Positions 49,801 to 61,891 of a DNA stretch of 64,000 nucleotides are shown here, one piece after another (the first letter of the stretch is position 1; each line of letters begins with the position of its first letter). The notes beneath the pieces are model-generated. The model made no database searches and was not told the origin of the DNA. It was given only the letters and a program-made list of their open reading frames with translations. The translations under genes and the position numbers were made by a program. Source of the stretch: Zygnema circumcarinatum (Eukaryota > Streptophyta > Zygnematophyceae > Zygnematales > Zygnemataceae); contig CM074806.1 in assembly GCA_037447605.1 (NCBI GenBank), positions 1,081,784 through 1,145,783 of the forward strand, in the 5' to 3' direction.

Positions 49801-50934
49801 TCCTTGTGCAAGTAATCGAACGTAGGTCAATTCTTCAACTTCAAGGACGGAAAGTTACTCACTGACACATTTCCCATGCCGAGAGTGTCGAAAGTGTCAT
49901 AAGCAATTCGCTTGTTAGGATCTCGCTGCTGTGCATTGTAGTCAGCGTAATGGTGGTCGGTGGCACATATAGGCACAAGTACTAGCAAGCCGTACACTGC
50001 AGCAGCAATGCTGATTCTCAGTGCTGCACAGCACAGAAAACAAAGGCATTGATGTTAGCGTTACTCATTATTAAGCTCGAAGATATGTTCAGAGTCACTA
50101 TCGGCTTTCAGTGATGGACACAAAAAAAAAATTCATCATCGTATGCATCCTTAATGATACACTGCTTCGTTTTCTTATGTTTCACCACTGAAACTGCAGC
50201 ATCTGTAGAAAATCTCCTTTGGTCACTTCCCTATGGCAAAAATTGTATCCTTTCCTAACTTCAATTAACGTGCAGAAGGTAAAAAACTGTCTTTTCTTCA
50301 GAATTCGAATAAAAAAATCGTCTCCAATGAAATACAAGATGGTGCGCTGCTGTGTTGCGGTTGAATTGTCACAAAGGAAACCAATGCCGTAAGCATTAGC
50401 AGCACCTATCACTAAAGTTTTCATTAAGGCTCAAAGGAAAATCTGCACAAATAGTGTTAAAATTGATTCTAGCATACTTACAATGACTTTTGCACCCTCA
50501 AAACCCACTCCAAGCATCTAACAGAGGTCTACAGAAATCAAGAATGATCATGTACGTTATATGTGCTCATGAAGAAACTAAAAATGTTGCCATTTGAGCT
50601 AATTCATACGCATCCATCACGCCACTGCTTCTTTCAGGTTCAAACAAAGTAAGGGACACAAACCTGTGCCGAGAAAGCGGATGTAAACTGCAGCATCTAG
50701 TCCTGCAAAGTCTGCAACCTCCTCGTCGGAGCTGAAGAGCGCTTCCCACAGCCAGTGCGGAATTCCATGGTGAAGGCCCCTTGGAGACGGCCCGAGGCCT
50801 TTGGCCAGGCGGGCAGGGAAGTAGACAACGTCGTTCTCCTTCTGTCGCGAAAAGTAGAGGAAGACGAGCACGAGGACGAGGAAGAGGCTGAGAGATGTGC
50901 CCACTGACAGAAGGAGACCTGTAAAGGACACCAT
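46854..50934 (-). CDS. ERD4/OSCA-like CSC1-type membrane channel, 11 exons, 749 aa
   Basis: Exons 50664-50934, 49863-50023, 49441-49716, 49068-49312, 48750-48933, 48563-48645, 48081-48392, 47817-47961, 47604-47747, 47173-47418 and 46854-47036 join in phase. Near the N-terminus are a membrane helix and YFPARLAKGL, which match ERD4 (OSCA3). The soluble region has QYTVLVRDIPRPP, an RNA-recognition-like fold word, then VDCLEYYERKI and AAFVFFKT. The pore half (DUF221/RSN1_7TM) has GDVAVPLYERAVRKT, LPQLVLYG, FNVFIGLTITGTL, NNATFFISYVAL, YGFELSRLTPL and CYAVIAPMILVF, about ten helices in all. Family members are calcium-permeable hyperosmolality- or mechanically gated channels of plasma membrane or plastid envelope. 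Length (ERD4 is about 725 aa) and order are normal. An 800-bp gap between exons 1 and 2 (50024-50663) is the longest intron. Confidence 0.95.
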
Positions 50935-52005
50935 GGTGGATGCCTCCCTCTTCCTTGAGCCTTCCTGCTCACTCCCTCTCTGTGCCTCCCTGCTCTCTCC
51001 CTCTTCCTCTCCCTCTCCCACTCCCTCACTGTGCCTCCCTGCTCTCTCCCTCTCCCTCTCCCTCTCCCTCTCCCTCTCCCACTCCCACTCCCTCACTGTC
51101 TCCCTGCGCTCTTCCTCTCCCTCTCTCCCTCCCTTTCCCGCCCTCCCACCAAAGGCCAAAGCAGCACTCCACGTAGCAAGTACGACACTTGCAGCATGCC
51201 ACGTGGCGTCGTGCGAAGCACTTGACCGAAAAAGGCGATACGTGGCGGCTGCGGAGCGCCGCTGCGCTCCGTTCTGTGCTCACAGTAACGTTGCAGCCGA
51301 CGGTGAACGGCCGCTTGCGCAGCGAACTAGACAGGTGTCACTTTTGGGTCAAAGGTCAAAAACGGGCACAGGACGGCCGAAACCACGAGCAGGAAAGGAC
51401 GGTGCCACAAACTAACAAACCACACGGGGCCTTTCCAGGGGAGGGGTCAGACATTGCCCGGAGGTGCAAAAGGCTGCTAAATTGCTCTAATAGGGGGAGT
51501 CAGACCTTGACCATCGCTTACGAAATTCCCGAATTCCTTATACTAAAAGTCACTTTTTTCGTGTACGAATTCCGGGTCGGGATCCGCGGCTCCGCCGATC
51601 CCAGCAGTACTAAAATGCGTACCTAGCAAATGCTTAATTTGCCCGACAGGCTTACGAAATTGATTTGGCGATGGTCAATGTCTGACTCCCCCAAATGAAT
51701 TCGCGGCGCTCCAAAATTGCCGAACCGGCGCTGAGTACTAAAAACCCACGCCGTACAATGCATAATTCGCCCGACTGGCTTACAGTACTAAATTGATTCG
51801 GCCATGGACAATGTCTGACCCCCCCTAATTTGAGGATGGTGTCAGCACAAGGCACTTCTCGTCAACAATTGCCAGCGAGGATCGAAAACTAACCAATAGT
51901 AAGCTGCCATGTTCGCACTTCCATCCACGTCATTGTCCACGTGACCCTGGAAGATTAGACGCCTGCCCGGCTAGCCGGGTCGCAGTGGAGGGGAGGGCGG
52001 CAGCC
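50935..52005. promoter_or_regulatory. Head-to-head promoter region of the channel and DDAH genes
   Basis: The region begins with a CTCCCTCTCC pyrimidine tract (50941-51140) in the channel leader. GCCACGTGGCG, a G-box palindrome, lies at about 51197. The nested inverted-repeat element at 51441-51828 sits in the middle. No coding frame is convincing. Confidence 0.5.
51441..51828. mobile_element. Nested inverted-repeat (MITE-like) element with internal duplication
   Basis: Outer ends: GGGGTCAGACATTG at about 51443 pairs with CAATGTCTGACCCCCC at about 51810. Inner ends: GGGGGAGTCAGACCTTGACC at about 51495 pairs with GGTCAATGTCTGACTCCCCC at about 51673. A block of about 90 bp is directly duplicated (51605-51693 and 51735-51826), both copies sharing AGTACTAAAA, AATTTGCCCGAC or AATTCGCCCGAC, GGCTTAC and AATGTCTGACYCCCC. 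No transposase frame. Confidence 0.75.
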
Positions 52006-54070
52006 ATGGCGCTGCGCGCATCGCTCCGCGCGTTCAGCCATGGCGGAGGCCTTTCGCGGGGGAGCCTCGCCATAGTGAGGGGCGTGCCCGAAAGCTTCAC
52101 GCAGTCGCTCTGCATGGAGAAGCCGGCGGAGCCTATTGACGTGGACAGGGCGCGGCAGCAGCATGCCGCGTATGTGGCCGCATTGCGAGGTGATTGAACT
52201 GTAGCTGGAACTGTATGAGGCTGCAATCGATGGTGCATGGGATCCTCAATGTTTCTGAGATCCAGGCGGTGCTGTGATGGGTCTAGGGGAGTTGGGGATT
52301 GGATTTGGGGTTGAGGACTGAAGGAGGAACAGTGAGCGAGAGGAGAGGGGATGTAAATATTTGGACTTTGAAAAGTACGTTTGGAATGTATCAAATGAAT
52401 TTTTTTTTACTTGTCTTCTTCTACCATTAGTTTAGTCATGTTGATTAGTTTGTAGCTGCTTCTGAACATCTAGCATATGAAAATGGATTTTGTTGAATGT
52501 GATACTATTTGCATAGGCGGATTTGTTCGCTGATTTACTGATTTCCTGTGCAGGACTGGTGCAGGAAGTTGTGGAGCTCCCCCCCGATGAGCGTTTTCCG
52601 GACTGCCCATTTGTGGAGGACTCAGCTGTTGTGATTGGGGAAAAGGCTATTGTTACGCGCATGGTAATAATGAAAGCCAATTCTTCAACGTGTGGAATTA
52701 TCTAAATTCCTTAAGCATGCACTCCACTTCCCCTCTCCACTTCCTCTCTCCACTTCAACTCGCCCTTCCTTAACAATTTGTTACCGGTGGAAATTTAGCA
52801 CAATTTTGTCCGGTCAGCGGTCCGAGAGGCTTTAAAAGGCATCGGAGCTGCCGGGTTTCACTTATGGATCCAATGGCTCGGATTAATTTGTGCTGCTAGT
52901 TTCGTATCCACTTTGGCGCAAGCATTGCTAGGTGAGAAGTTGTAGATAGTTGCACACTTGAAGTAAATCAGGAGAGGGAGCAGGGTGCAGAAACACGGCG
53001 CGGGGAGGAGGTTGCTGTTGAGGAGGCATTGAGGAACTTGGGCCTGAAAGTGACCACAATGAAGGAGCCTGCATGCCTTGATGGAGGGGACGTGCTGCAT
53101 GTGGCGGAGCACCTCTTTGTTGGAGTGGGCCGGTAGGCTATCTCTCGTGGGAACTTTTTGGACCCACATGCTTTAGCAAATACAGGGAACCCTGTGGAGA
53201 GAGCAGATTTGTATGATTCGTCGAGAACGAGTCGAAGTTGTTGTCACAGAGTTCTCTTTGTTCAGGGCTTCTCCTGCTTGGTTTCTTTAGCATAAGCCAG
53301 CCTTCAAAAACTACTTTGTCGTCATCGGTCAGGGAGGTCTCGTGTTGACATTGGTTGGAAAGTGTGGCTGAAATGTGCGTTTGTGTGTGCGATGCAGCCG
53401 CACAAATGCCGAAGGCGTGGCTGCTCTGCAGTCTGCATTTCCTGAAGTGCCCGTTGTAGCAGTACCTATTCCTGATGGGCCAGGCCTGCATCTCAAGTCC
53501 GGTGAGTCTATCAAAGGAACCATCACTTGCTGCCGGCACTGTCTTTAGTTTTCCATCCTGTGGCTCAACGACCAGAGATGATTCGCCATCATGTTCCTCC
53601 TCCCTCTCCTCAACGCACCAAGAAAGTCATAACGTAATGTCAATACAGACCTATCCTGCGTCCAACAATGCCGCCCGGTCTCCTCTTTCTCCTCTCCTCT
53701 TGCTCCCAATAAAAATTTGCAAGCCCTTGTTAGCCAGATTGTTCTACCTACAGCTGACTTTTCTGATGGGGGGGGTGCAGTAATCTCGTGGGCTGGCGGT
53801 AAGACTCTGCCGGTAGAGGCTTCACATCAGGGGAGGGAGGTGTTCAGGGCCATTCAGAGGCGAGTTCCCTCTCTGGAGAGCTTCGAAGTTCCGGAACTCG
53901 GCTCTGCGCTGAGTCTGTTTGTGGGAGGGAAGCTCCTGTGCCCGTCTGCATACCCCATGGCTTTCAAAAAATATGTGCAGCAGTTTCCCTCGTCATGCAT
54001 GGGAGTCGATTTGTCAGAGTTTCACAAGGCGGATGGCGGCATGACGTGTTTGTCTCTCAATATCGAATAA
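52006..54070 (+). CDS. DDAH: Dimethylarginine dimethylaminohydrolase, 5 exons, 278 aa
   Basis: Exons 52006-52189, 52554-52663, 52984-53132, 53398-53501 and 53781-54070 join in phase. The protein aligns word for word with animal DDAH: a VRGVPESFTQSL start, the ARQQHAAYV helix, VELPPDERFPDCPFVEDSAV, CLDGGDVLHV, RRTNAEGVAAL, PDGPGLHLKS with the catalytic histidine, and a C-terminal GGMTCLSLNIE carrying the catalytic cysteine. Length 278 compares with 285 in human DDAH1. The enzyme hydrolyses asymmetric dimethylarginine (and monomethylarginine) to citrulline and a methylamine. There is no signal peptide; cytosol is likely. The family is best known from animals and bacteria, so its presence as an intron-containing gene here is notable. 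It is divergent from the channel gene. Confidence 0.95.
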
Positions 54071-54227
54071 ACGGACCTCACTCGGACTGTTTTATCTCTT
54101 TATTGTCCAATGAAAGTCCAGAATGTGAATGAAATTACTTCTCAGTGCTTCACTTCAGTGGTTAGGATCATCTCAGGAATGAGTCTAAGTACTAATTGAT
54201 CTGGAGCATGTGAGGATGAACTCTAGT

Positions 54228-54350
54228 CCCTAGTCCCTGTTCCCCCCTAAACCATAAACCCTCACCAAACCCTCAACCCTCAACCGCCTAAACCTTAAAC
54301 CCTAATTCCTGAACCCTGAACCCCCTAAACCTAAACCTTCAACCCTGAAA
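54228..54350 (+). repeat. Degenerate interstitial telomere-like repeat
   Basis: A run of CCCTAAACC, AACCCTCAACC and CCCTGAACCC variants, each close to the plant telomere unit CCCTAAA, over about 120 bp. It directly abuts the minisatellite. Confidence 0.75.
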
Positions 54351-54359
54351 CGATTTTAT

Positions 54360-55728
54360 TCAGTTGAACCAAGCACGGTAATACTGAATCGAACTGAGCA
54401 CAATAATATTGAACTGAACCGAGCACGATAGTATTGAATTGAACGGAGTACAATAATATTGAAATGAACCGAGCACAATAATATTGAATTGAACCGAGCA
54501 CGATAAATATTGAATTGAACCGAGCCCGATAATATTGAATCGAACCGAGCACAATAATATCGAACCGAACTGAGCACGATAGTATTGAATTGAACCGAAC
54601 ACAATAATATTGAATTAAACCAAGTACGATAATTAAATTGAACCGAGCACGATAGTATTGAATCCGACCGAGCACAATAATATTGAATTGCACTGAGCAC
54701 GATAGTATTGAACTGAACCGAGCACAATAATATTGAATTGAACCAAGCACGATAATTGAGATGAACCGAGCACGATAGTACTGAATTGAACTGAGCATAA
54801 TAATATTGAATTGAACCGAGCACGATAGTACTGAATCGAACTGAGCACAATAATATTGAATTGAACCGAGCACGCTTTAATTGAATTGAACCGAGCATGA
54901 TAGTATTGAATTGAACCGATCACGATAATATTGAATTGAGCCGAGCACGATAGTATTGAATCGAACAGAGCACAATAATATTGAATTGAAACGAGCACGA
55001 TAATTGAATTGAACCGAGCACGATAGTATTGAATCGAACCGAGCACAATATTATTGAATTGAACCGAGCACGGTAATACTGACTCGAACTGAACACAATA
55101 ATATTGAATTGAACTGAGCACAATAATATTGAGTTGAACCGAGCACGATAGTATTGAATTAAACAGAGCACGATAGTATTGAATTGAACCGAGCACAATA
55201 ATATTGAACTGAACCGAGCACGATAATTGAATTGGACCGAGCACGATAGTATTGTATCGAACCGAGCACGATAATATTATATTGAGCCGAGCACGATAAT
55301 ATTGAATCGAACTGAGCACAATAGTATTGACTTGAACCGGCACAATAATATTATATTGAACCGAGCACGATTGTATTGAACCGAACTGAGCACGATAGTG
55401 TTTAATCGAACCGAGCAGAATAATATTGAACTGAACCGAGCACGATAGTACTGAATCGCGATAGTTCAACTGAACTGAGCACAATAATATTGAATTGAAC
55501 CGAGCACGATAGTACTGAATCGCGATAGTTCAATTGAACCGAGCACAATAATATTGAATTGAACCGAGCACGATAGTATTGAATCGAACGGAGCACAATA
55601 ATATTGAATTGAACTGAGCACGATAATATTGAATTGAACCGAGCACGATAATATTGAATCGAACTGAGCACAATAATATTGAATTGAACCGAGCACGATT
55701 TTATTGAATTGAACTGAGCACGATAGTG
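54360..55728. repeat. 25-bp minisatellite, about 55 copies
   Basis: Tandem array of a 25-bp unit close to ATTGAATTGAACCGAGCACG plus ATAGT, with the variants GATAGT/AATAATA and ACCGAGC/ACTGAGC often alternating into a 50-bp higher-order unit. Because 25 is not a multiple of 3, stop-free copies leave all minus-strand frames open, which explains several overlapping 180-283-codon frames. These are not genes. Confidence 0.97.
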
Positions 55729-56426
55729 ATGATTGATGATGATTCATTATTATGGTTATTAATATTATTATGATGATTATTATTATTATGATTCATAATG
55801 AGGATGAATATTCAAATGGGCGAGGCGGATGGAAAAAAGTGTTCGACGATGGATCATATTTCTGTTGTAATCTTCTGTTGCCCTCCGATCTCAACATTGT
55901 CATAGTGCTTATGCCCCTTCTCTGGCAGTTTACGACAAGGTTCCTACGTATAAAAGAAGTGGCCCTCGAAACGTGAGATATATTTTTGAGGAGATGTCTG
56001 TCGACAAGAGTCCCTCCCTTGCATTAAGCAAGTCAAGGACCGTCAAGAGGGCACGAGGGGGGTCTCTAAAGCTCCCCACCTCGATTCCATGCTAAAATTT
56101 AACCCCTCCCTGTTCTAAGTGTACTGAAGCTGGCCCTTATTTCTAAGGGGTAGGCCCTTTGTCAGAAGATTTCGACAGCGGCCTTCCATTTGCTCCTTCA
56201 ATCAGTCCTGCCTTCCCACACAAATGGAAACACGGGGAACTATGGACTCATTTCCTCCTTGAATAGTACACGACAACAGGAATCCTTCAGTAAAACTGAC
56301 ATGGGGCGTGATAGGGATAGACTCGGCGAAGCACAGAGGAAGGCCCTGAAAAATGGGTTTTCCACAGTGCTACCTGTTCTGTGCAGAGGGCTCGAACTCG
56401 ATAAATACCCTGAAGGCTCCCTTTGA

Positions 56427-58859
56427 TCAGGTGTGAGGGGCATCCCGGGGCTTAAAGGTAGAGGGAGGGAGTGAGGTCTCAAGTGCAGCAGTCTGCTTCT
56501 GCAACGCCTCCACTGCCTCATCTGAATACTTCTCGGGATTCGCCTTCCTTTTCTGGACCATGAGCCTCGTCAAATGCTGCAAGCATGCGAGATGCAGTTT
56601 TTTGACTTGAACATGTTCCACTACCGCTGGTGGAAGCCCCTCCTGAAAGCACACATGCACAATAGTCAGTGGCAACAGTCCTAAGACTACGCAATGGACA
56701 AAAGCCATTGTGATGTGGCAACGTCTCAACAAATAGAAGGGGAAGAAAAAAGGGGGCCAGGGACTCGACGAAAAAGGGACAGTGCCATGAATCCTAACGA
56801 GCATGATTCTCTTTCTAACCAGCATTGCTTGCACTCTTCTCTCCTTCCCAAATGAGGCATATCAAAGGATGCTACAGGCACCTTGCACAGCAGATTCAAA
56901 CATCGACGCAGCACTCCCTCTGCTTCCTCTTGAACCTCCGATAACTCCACCTGCAGGCAAACAGTTTCTCCAGCCATTCAATCCTAAAACTACAGTCGTA
57001 GTTCATGTCAATTGTCACTTTTCTTTTCTTTGACATGCTTGTACCGCGTCCCCCCTCAGTAACATGGTGCTGTGTCCGACTTTACACACAACCCTCCACT
57101 TACCCCCACGACGTCAGGGAGCTCAGTGACAGCTATAAGTGTTTCTCCCAAAGCAACAAGCGGGCGGGCCTGCCGGAATTCCCTCCCATTTCAAGCGTGT
57201 CAGCCTTGAAAGTAAACTCTAGGTGCATTCGCAGTTTGCAGTTTCTCTGCACACTGGCCTTTACCCCACTTTGAGGTGACATTTACTCCTAGATGAGAAC
57301 TCCTGCACATTTTCTTCTATCCACCGAAGCAACAGAAATACCGTGTTTGCTAAATCTAAAGCAACTCCTCTTCAATAGTAGAGGTAGAGAGCGATGTTCA
57401 TACCAAGGCCACTAGGGAATTTATCAGCAGTCGGGGATCGGTGAAAGACATGGAACGCTCTACCTGCTGCCACCGTTTGTCTGCGATTCTGCTCCCGACC
57501 AATATCACCTCCCAAATGTTACTCCCCCTTTGGCCTGCACAGGAAGAATGCTGACGATATCCAGGACTAATCCTAAGAAACTCATAACCTTAAGGGGGAG
57601 CAGCATGCTCACCGAATGGCTCGCCGGCACAGTGCTGCAGCCCGCTGATACTCCTCCATGGCCTCCAAAAAACTGAGTTTAAGTGCTAAGTTACCACCCT
57701 TCAGGGCTGCGATCTGGGCAAGCTCTGCTATTATAGAACCCACCTGGACGAAAAAGGCACAAAGCAGCAAGACTTTAAACACAGATCTATTTTATCATCA
57801 CGAATGGCAGATAACAAATAATGGTGTCTCTGTAATAGCCAAGCACCGACTTAAGAACTTTCCTCCAGCAGTTCACCTGAGGATGATCTCCCCCCAACAC
57901 AGCAATTCGAACTCGCAAACACCTGCCCATTTCATGCCATCAGCTTCAGGTGAGTGATAGTAGCTTTTAGCCGGTTACTCGAAGGGGCAATCAGTTTATA
58001 CCATGTGCAGCTATAAGCAAAAAGCAGAAGTTAAAACTCTGCATGAATGAGCTTGCTCATGAATCTCCCGGAAGAGGCTGAGCTCATAAAGAATGAAGAA
58101 TGTGACTTGTCCCACCGTTCCATAAGCTGCTTTGCTTCTTCCAGCTTCCCCCTGACCCTCAGAGTGGCTGCTAGACTTTCAGCTGCTGAGATTGCAGCCG
58201 AGGATTCAACACCCTGCATGTTCCCACAGGAGAAAAAGGGACAGCTTTAACCCCCAAGTGTAAAGTATAAACACAATAGGAGTTAAGGGTGTTGCTGAGA
58301 AAGCAAGATGTGGCGGTAGGAAAGGGAGAGACGTCCAAGGATGGCGGCAAAGATAAGATCTATTGATCACACCACACCCTCATATAACTGTTTTGGGAAA
58401 AAAAAAATTGCAAACAACGAGCATAGTCCAACAGCAGAAGCGTTTGCACCTGCACTGTTTCTACAATGTGAAGGACTTTCCGTTGTAGACTCTCTGCCTC
58501 TTCCAGCTGCCCATTGGCTGCCAGTATCTGCACATGGGGGAGAAGGCAGTCCCCATTGAGGACACAACAAAAGGGAGACCAGCCTTCACTTCTCTGTCGA
58601 ACAACGCTTATTATGCCACTCGAGGGGCATACACACATACACACTCACCATCCCCTCTCCCCCTCCCTCCTGCTTATTCTATCGTCGACTTTCCCTTCCC
58701 CCCCTTCACCTCTGCAAGGCGGCCTGTCCTCCGCACTGCAGGCACTGTGTGTCCTCCTCCGCCTTCCTGAGACCTCACAGGAAATGCACAATGAATCAGC
58801 AACAAAAACAAGGTGATTCCTTCATCCTGCCATGCTGGAAGCAGAGCTTCGTTCATCAC

Positions 58860-58893
<34 letters not shown>

Positions 58894-60381
58894 AGGTAGT
58901 GCCATAACAAGGGTCTCAGAAGCAGACCTCCAGAACTTTGAGGGAGCTCCGAATGAGAGTTTCAGCGTCCTCCACCCTCCCCAGCAGACGTAGAACCTGA
59001 ACCCTTCCATGAGCCCTTATGAGTTATAAGCCTTTCCACCCCTTCTCTGAGCTTCCAAATGCATTGCCAAAAGCTCGTTTTCCTCATTTTCAGAACAATT
59101 CTGTATTCACTCAGCAAATGCTGAAACGATTTTCTTGAAACTGCTACGAAGTGACATGAGAGGAGTTGATTAAAACCTCGCCAAGGTGGAACATGGTGGT
59201 GGCGCACTCCGGGTGCTGAGGACCTAAAGACTCCTCTTTAATCTGCACACGTGTTTGAGGGCGATTCCATTGGAAATTATTCGACAACTACAACTTCCAA
59301 CTATCTGCAACGCAAAGGCAGTAAATCTTGCAGGTTTTCCCGGTCGAGTTGCGCACCTTTAGGGCTTCCTGCACACACCATGGCAAGAGACTATGCCTCA
59401 GGCCGCAGGAACAACTGATACTCTCTTATGTTCCTGCATAAGGGTACAAAAAGGAGTCTTAAGCATAACTATGGACTGTTAAGGTCCAGCCTGAATAGTA
59501 CGGAGGTATCATAAAGCTGAATGCGCTTCTCATGAGGATGATGGTTCAGCCAAACAAGCTTCAGCTTAATCAAAAGCAACAATCCGGCTGCTTGAGCATC
59601 TGCTTGGCATAGATGTACAAACAACATTCACAAACACATTTCACAAGCTGAAGAATGACAAGTGAGGATGGGTCCATGGTGGCATGGAGAGACACCTCAT
59701 AGCACTTTAGCGCATCCTCATAGCGGCGTTGCTGTAGATAGAAGCCCCCCAAATTGTGCAAGGCCAGACCCACACTGCAAGTTACAAACCCCCTCCTCCC
59801 TACTTCTCATTTTCCATCTCACCATAGGCCAAAGTCAGGACATCTGACAACATATTCCAATGCTGTTCAATGCTGCATTCACTCCTACACCGTCCAACCA
59901 TGTACAAATATTTAAAACGCATGTGCTGTTCTGTACCGAGGTAAGGTTCAACATGGCATGAAGAGTGCAAGTCACGTGAGTTGGGTACTGAACCTGTAGT
60001 GCTGTGGACCCATAGCCGCCTTCAATCGCTGAATGGCTTCGTTGTATAGACCTTCAGCACGATCATATTCCTTCCGCACTCGGTAAAGCTCGGCCTGCCC
60101 TCTCGCCCGTGCTTCTCCGACTTCAGAACTGCATTGAAGTTCAAATCTGTGTGTGCTCCCCTATGTTCCCATCCGCTAATTCTTCCTTCTCCCTGCCTCT
60201 TTAAATCTCGTTACGCTACCAACCAGATTGTTACATGCTGACGCCACGTGTGGGTCCTCTGAGCCAAAGCCCTGCTTAGCCTCCTCCACTGCACGTGTGA
60301 AGTATCTCTCAGCCTCCTCCGTGCGACCCTGCACGCACCTCAGCCTTGTGAATATTACTGTTCTTTTGTCCCCTTCCAAAC

Positions 60382-60446
<65 letters not shown>

Positions 60447-61891
60447 GCTTCAATTGATCGTGACACACTTTCTGGCACTTATCTCTATCGTGTTCAATGA
60501 ACAGGGACCTTGTGTTCGTGAATTAGCTCAGCTTACCTGTGAAAAAAGGTCACGGCCGGTGTCTGTAAAGACCCGCCACCGAGCAGTGTGAATATTGGAG
60601 ATGACTTCTTGCTGCTGCTCCTCTACCGTCTGTGAGGAGGCTGCTGTGTCCTCGGCTTCTGCGAGTGCGTTGCTGTATGCCAGAGCTGAATGCAGAAATC
60701 AATAAACTGATCAGAGGCAGAGCTATATGTGTCTTTGCCGTGTGTGGTGCCTGTCTGTGGTTGTTTTCAAGGCCTACATCAAGATTGTGGTCATGTCCAT
60801 AGTCTTGTAACAAGCATTGAAACTAGAAAAGGAGGACCTCGTATTCACAATAGTCATGAAATAAGCCAAAACTCATCCGAAAGCAGAGGACGAGGAAATC
60901 CATTTGCCATTTGGCTTCTGAGTGTGGACAGAATACTTGTACGGTATGAAGACTGAGCAGTTTGGAAAAGAAGTTTGGAAAGGCAAAAAGGTATTGTGAA
61001 GTTGCAAATGGAACAATGGCGCTAAGCCGTGAAAGAAAAATTCGATTTTTTTTTCAAAATCGCTACAACGAACCAGCACTTTGTTTCACCAGCACTTTTG
61101 TGGCTGGTGAAACATGCTTACATTTAATGAAGCAGAAACTGGTTATGCGTTGCGTGATGCACGCAACTAACGCTCAGACTCGATGCCTGAAACGTATATA
61201 TGGATCACATTATAGCATGCAAATGTCACGTGGTCACGGGCCACGGACTTTTTTCAAATTTCCTCGATCTTACGACGGTAAAAGGAGCCCTCCGATAGGA
61301 ATTGCCTTTTTTAAATGGAAACATGAGCTTTTCTAATTCAATGTTGAGAAAGGTTTGAATAAAGGCTTTAAAGCTGGAAATCACGCTTCACGAACAATGT
61401 ATTGACCCAATGGATGTTTTGTCATACAAGCCTACCCCGTGTGCTTAGTTTCATACAACCCATCGAAGACTCAATCATTAAAAAATAAAACTGAGTTCGA
61501 GCCTAGCGTCTCCTCACCCGCAGTGAAGGGCAGGCACCACGGCATCCATGAAGCGCCACCATGGCCTCCCCGTGTACCCCTTCCAGAAGTTGCCACGGTC
61601 CATGCAACCATTCCTACACGACATACGTTTTCTCATTATTGGTGGCTTGAAAAATCACGTGCAGAATAAATAAAAAACAAACTGATAACCACAGAATGCG
61701 GGCAAGCAATGGTGGAGAAAGGCAAGCAAACCGGAGAATGCTGCCGGTGGAGGCGGAGGAGCAATGTTTGAGAAGGCAGGGAGCTGCGGAGCTGAATGAG
61801 TGGCTTCAGATAAGAAAGATAAATTGAATAGCCGACATGTCGGAGAGGGAGCTCGGCTCAAGAGGAGGCTTGTACGAGTTCGAGCAGCCAT
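56427..61891 (-). CDS. Tetratricopeptide-repeat protein, likely mitochondrial, multi-exon
   Basis: The minus-strand start at 61891 opens a Ser/Arg/Pro-rich, acid-poor segment like a mitochondrial presequence. TPR pieces follow in order: 60537-60685 (ALAYSNALAEAED), 60224-60328 (GRTEEAERYFTRAVEEAK), about 59999-60130 (YDRAEGLYNEAIQRL), 59690-59775 (ALHNLGGFYLQQRRYEDALK), about 59170-59240 (GPQHPECATTMFHLGE), about 58920-59000 (LLGRVEDAETLIRSSLKVL), 58445-58530 (ANGQLEEAESLQRKVLHI), 58060-58210 (RVRGKLEEAKQLMERW), 57615-57745 (LALKLSFLEAMEEYQRAA), about 56880-56955, and the last exon 56427-56642. The repeats fit the 34-residue TPR rule and resemble kinesin-light-chain-like plant proteins. TPRs mediate protein contacts; the partner is unknown. 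Exons between 60690 and 61890 are unresolved. Confidence 0.75.
60383..60446 (+). repeat. (ATG)n microsatellite in TPR-gene intron
   Basis: About 21 tandem ATG/GAT trinucleotides in the intron between two TPR exons, with one GGT variant. Confidence 0.95.

Larger units (their letters stand above)
54071..56426. other. Intergenic region dominated by satellite-like DNA
   Basis: Holds the DDAH 3' flank, a telomere-like stretch (54228-54350), a 25-bp minisatellite (54360-55728), an AT-rich trinucleotide stretch (55729-55800) and about 600 bp of unremarkable sequence before the TPR gene. Confidence 0.8.

Noticed and set aside
54331-55747. Several overlapping 180-283-codon frames rich in SVQFN/IIVLG words
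   Set aside because: They are products of a 25-bp tandem repeat without stop codons, open in all minus frames because 25 is not divisible by 3.
60228-60591. Poly-Asp or poly-Met frames near 60.4 kb
   Set aside because: They are readings of the (ATG)n microsatellite within a TPR-gene intron.
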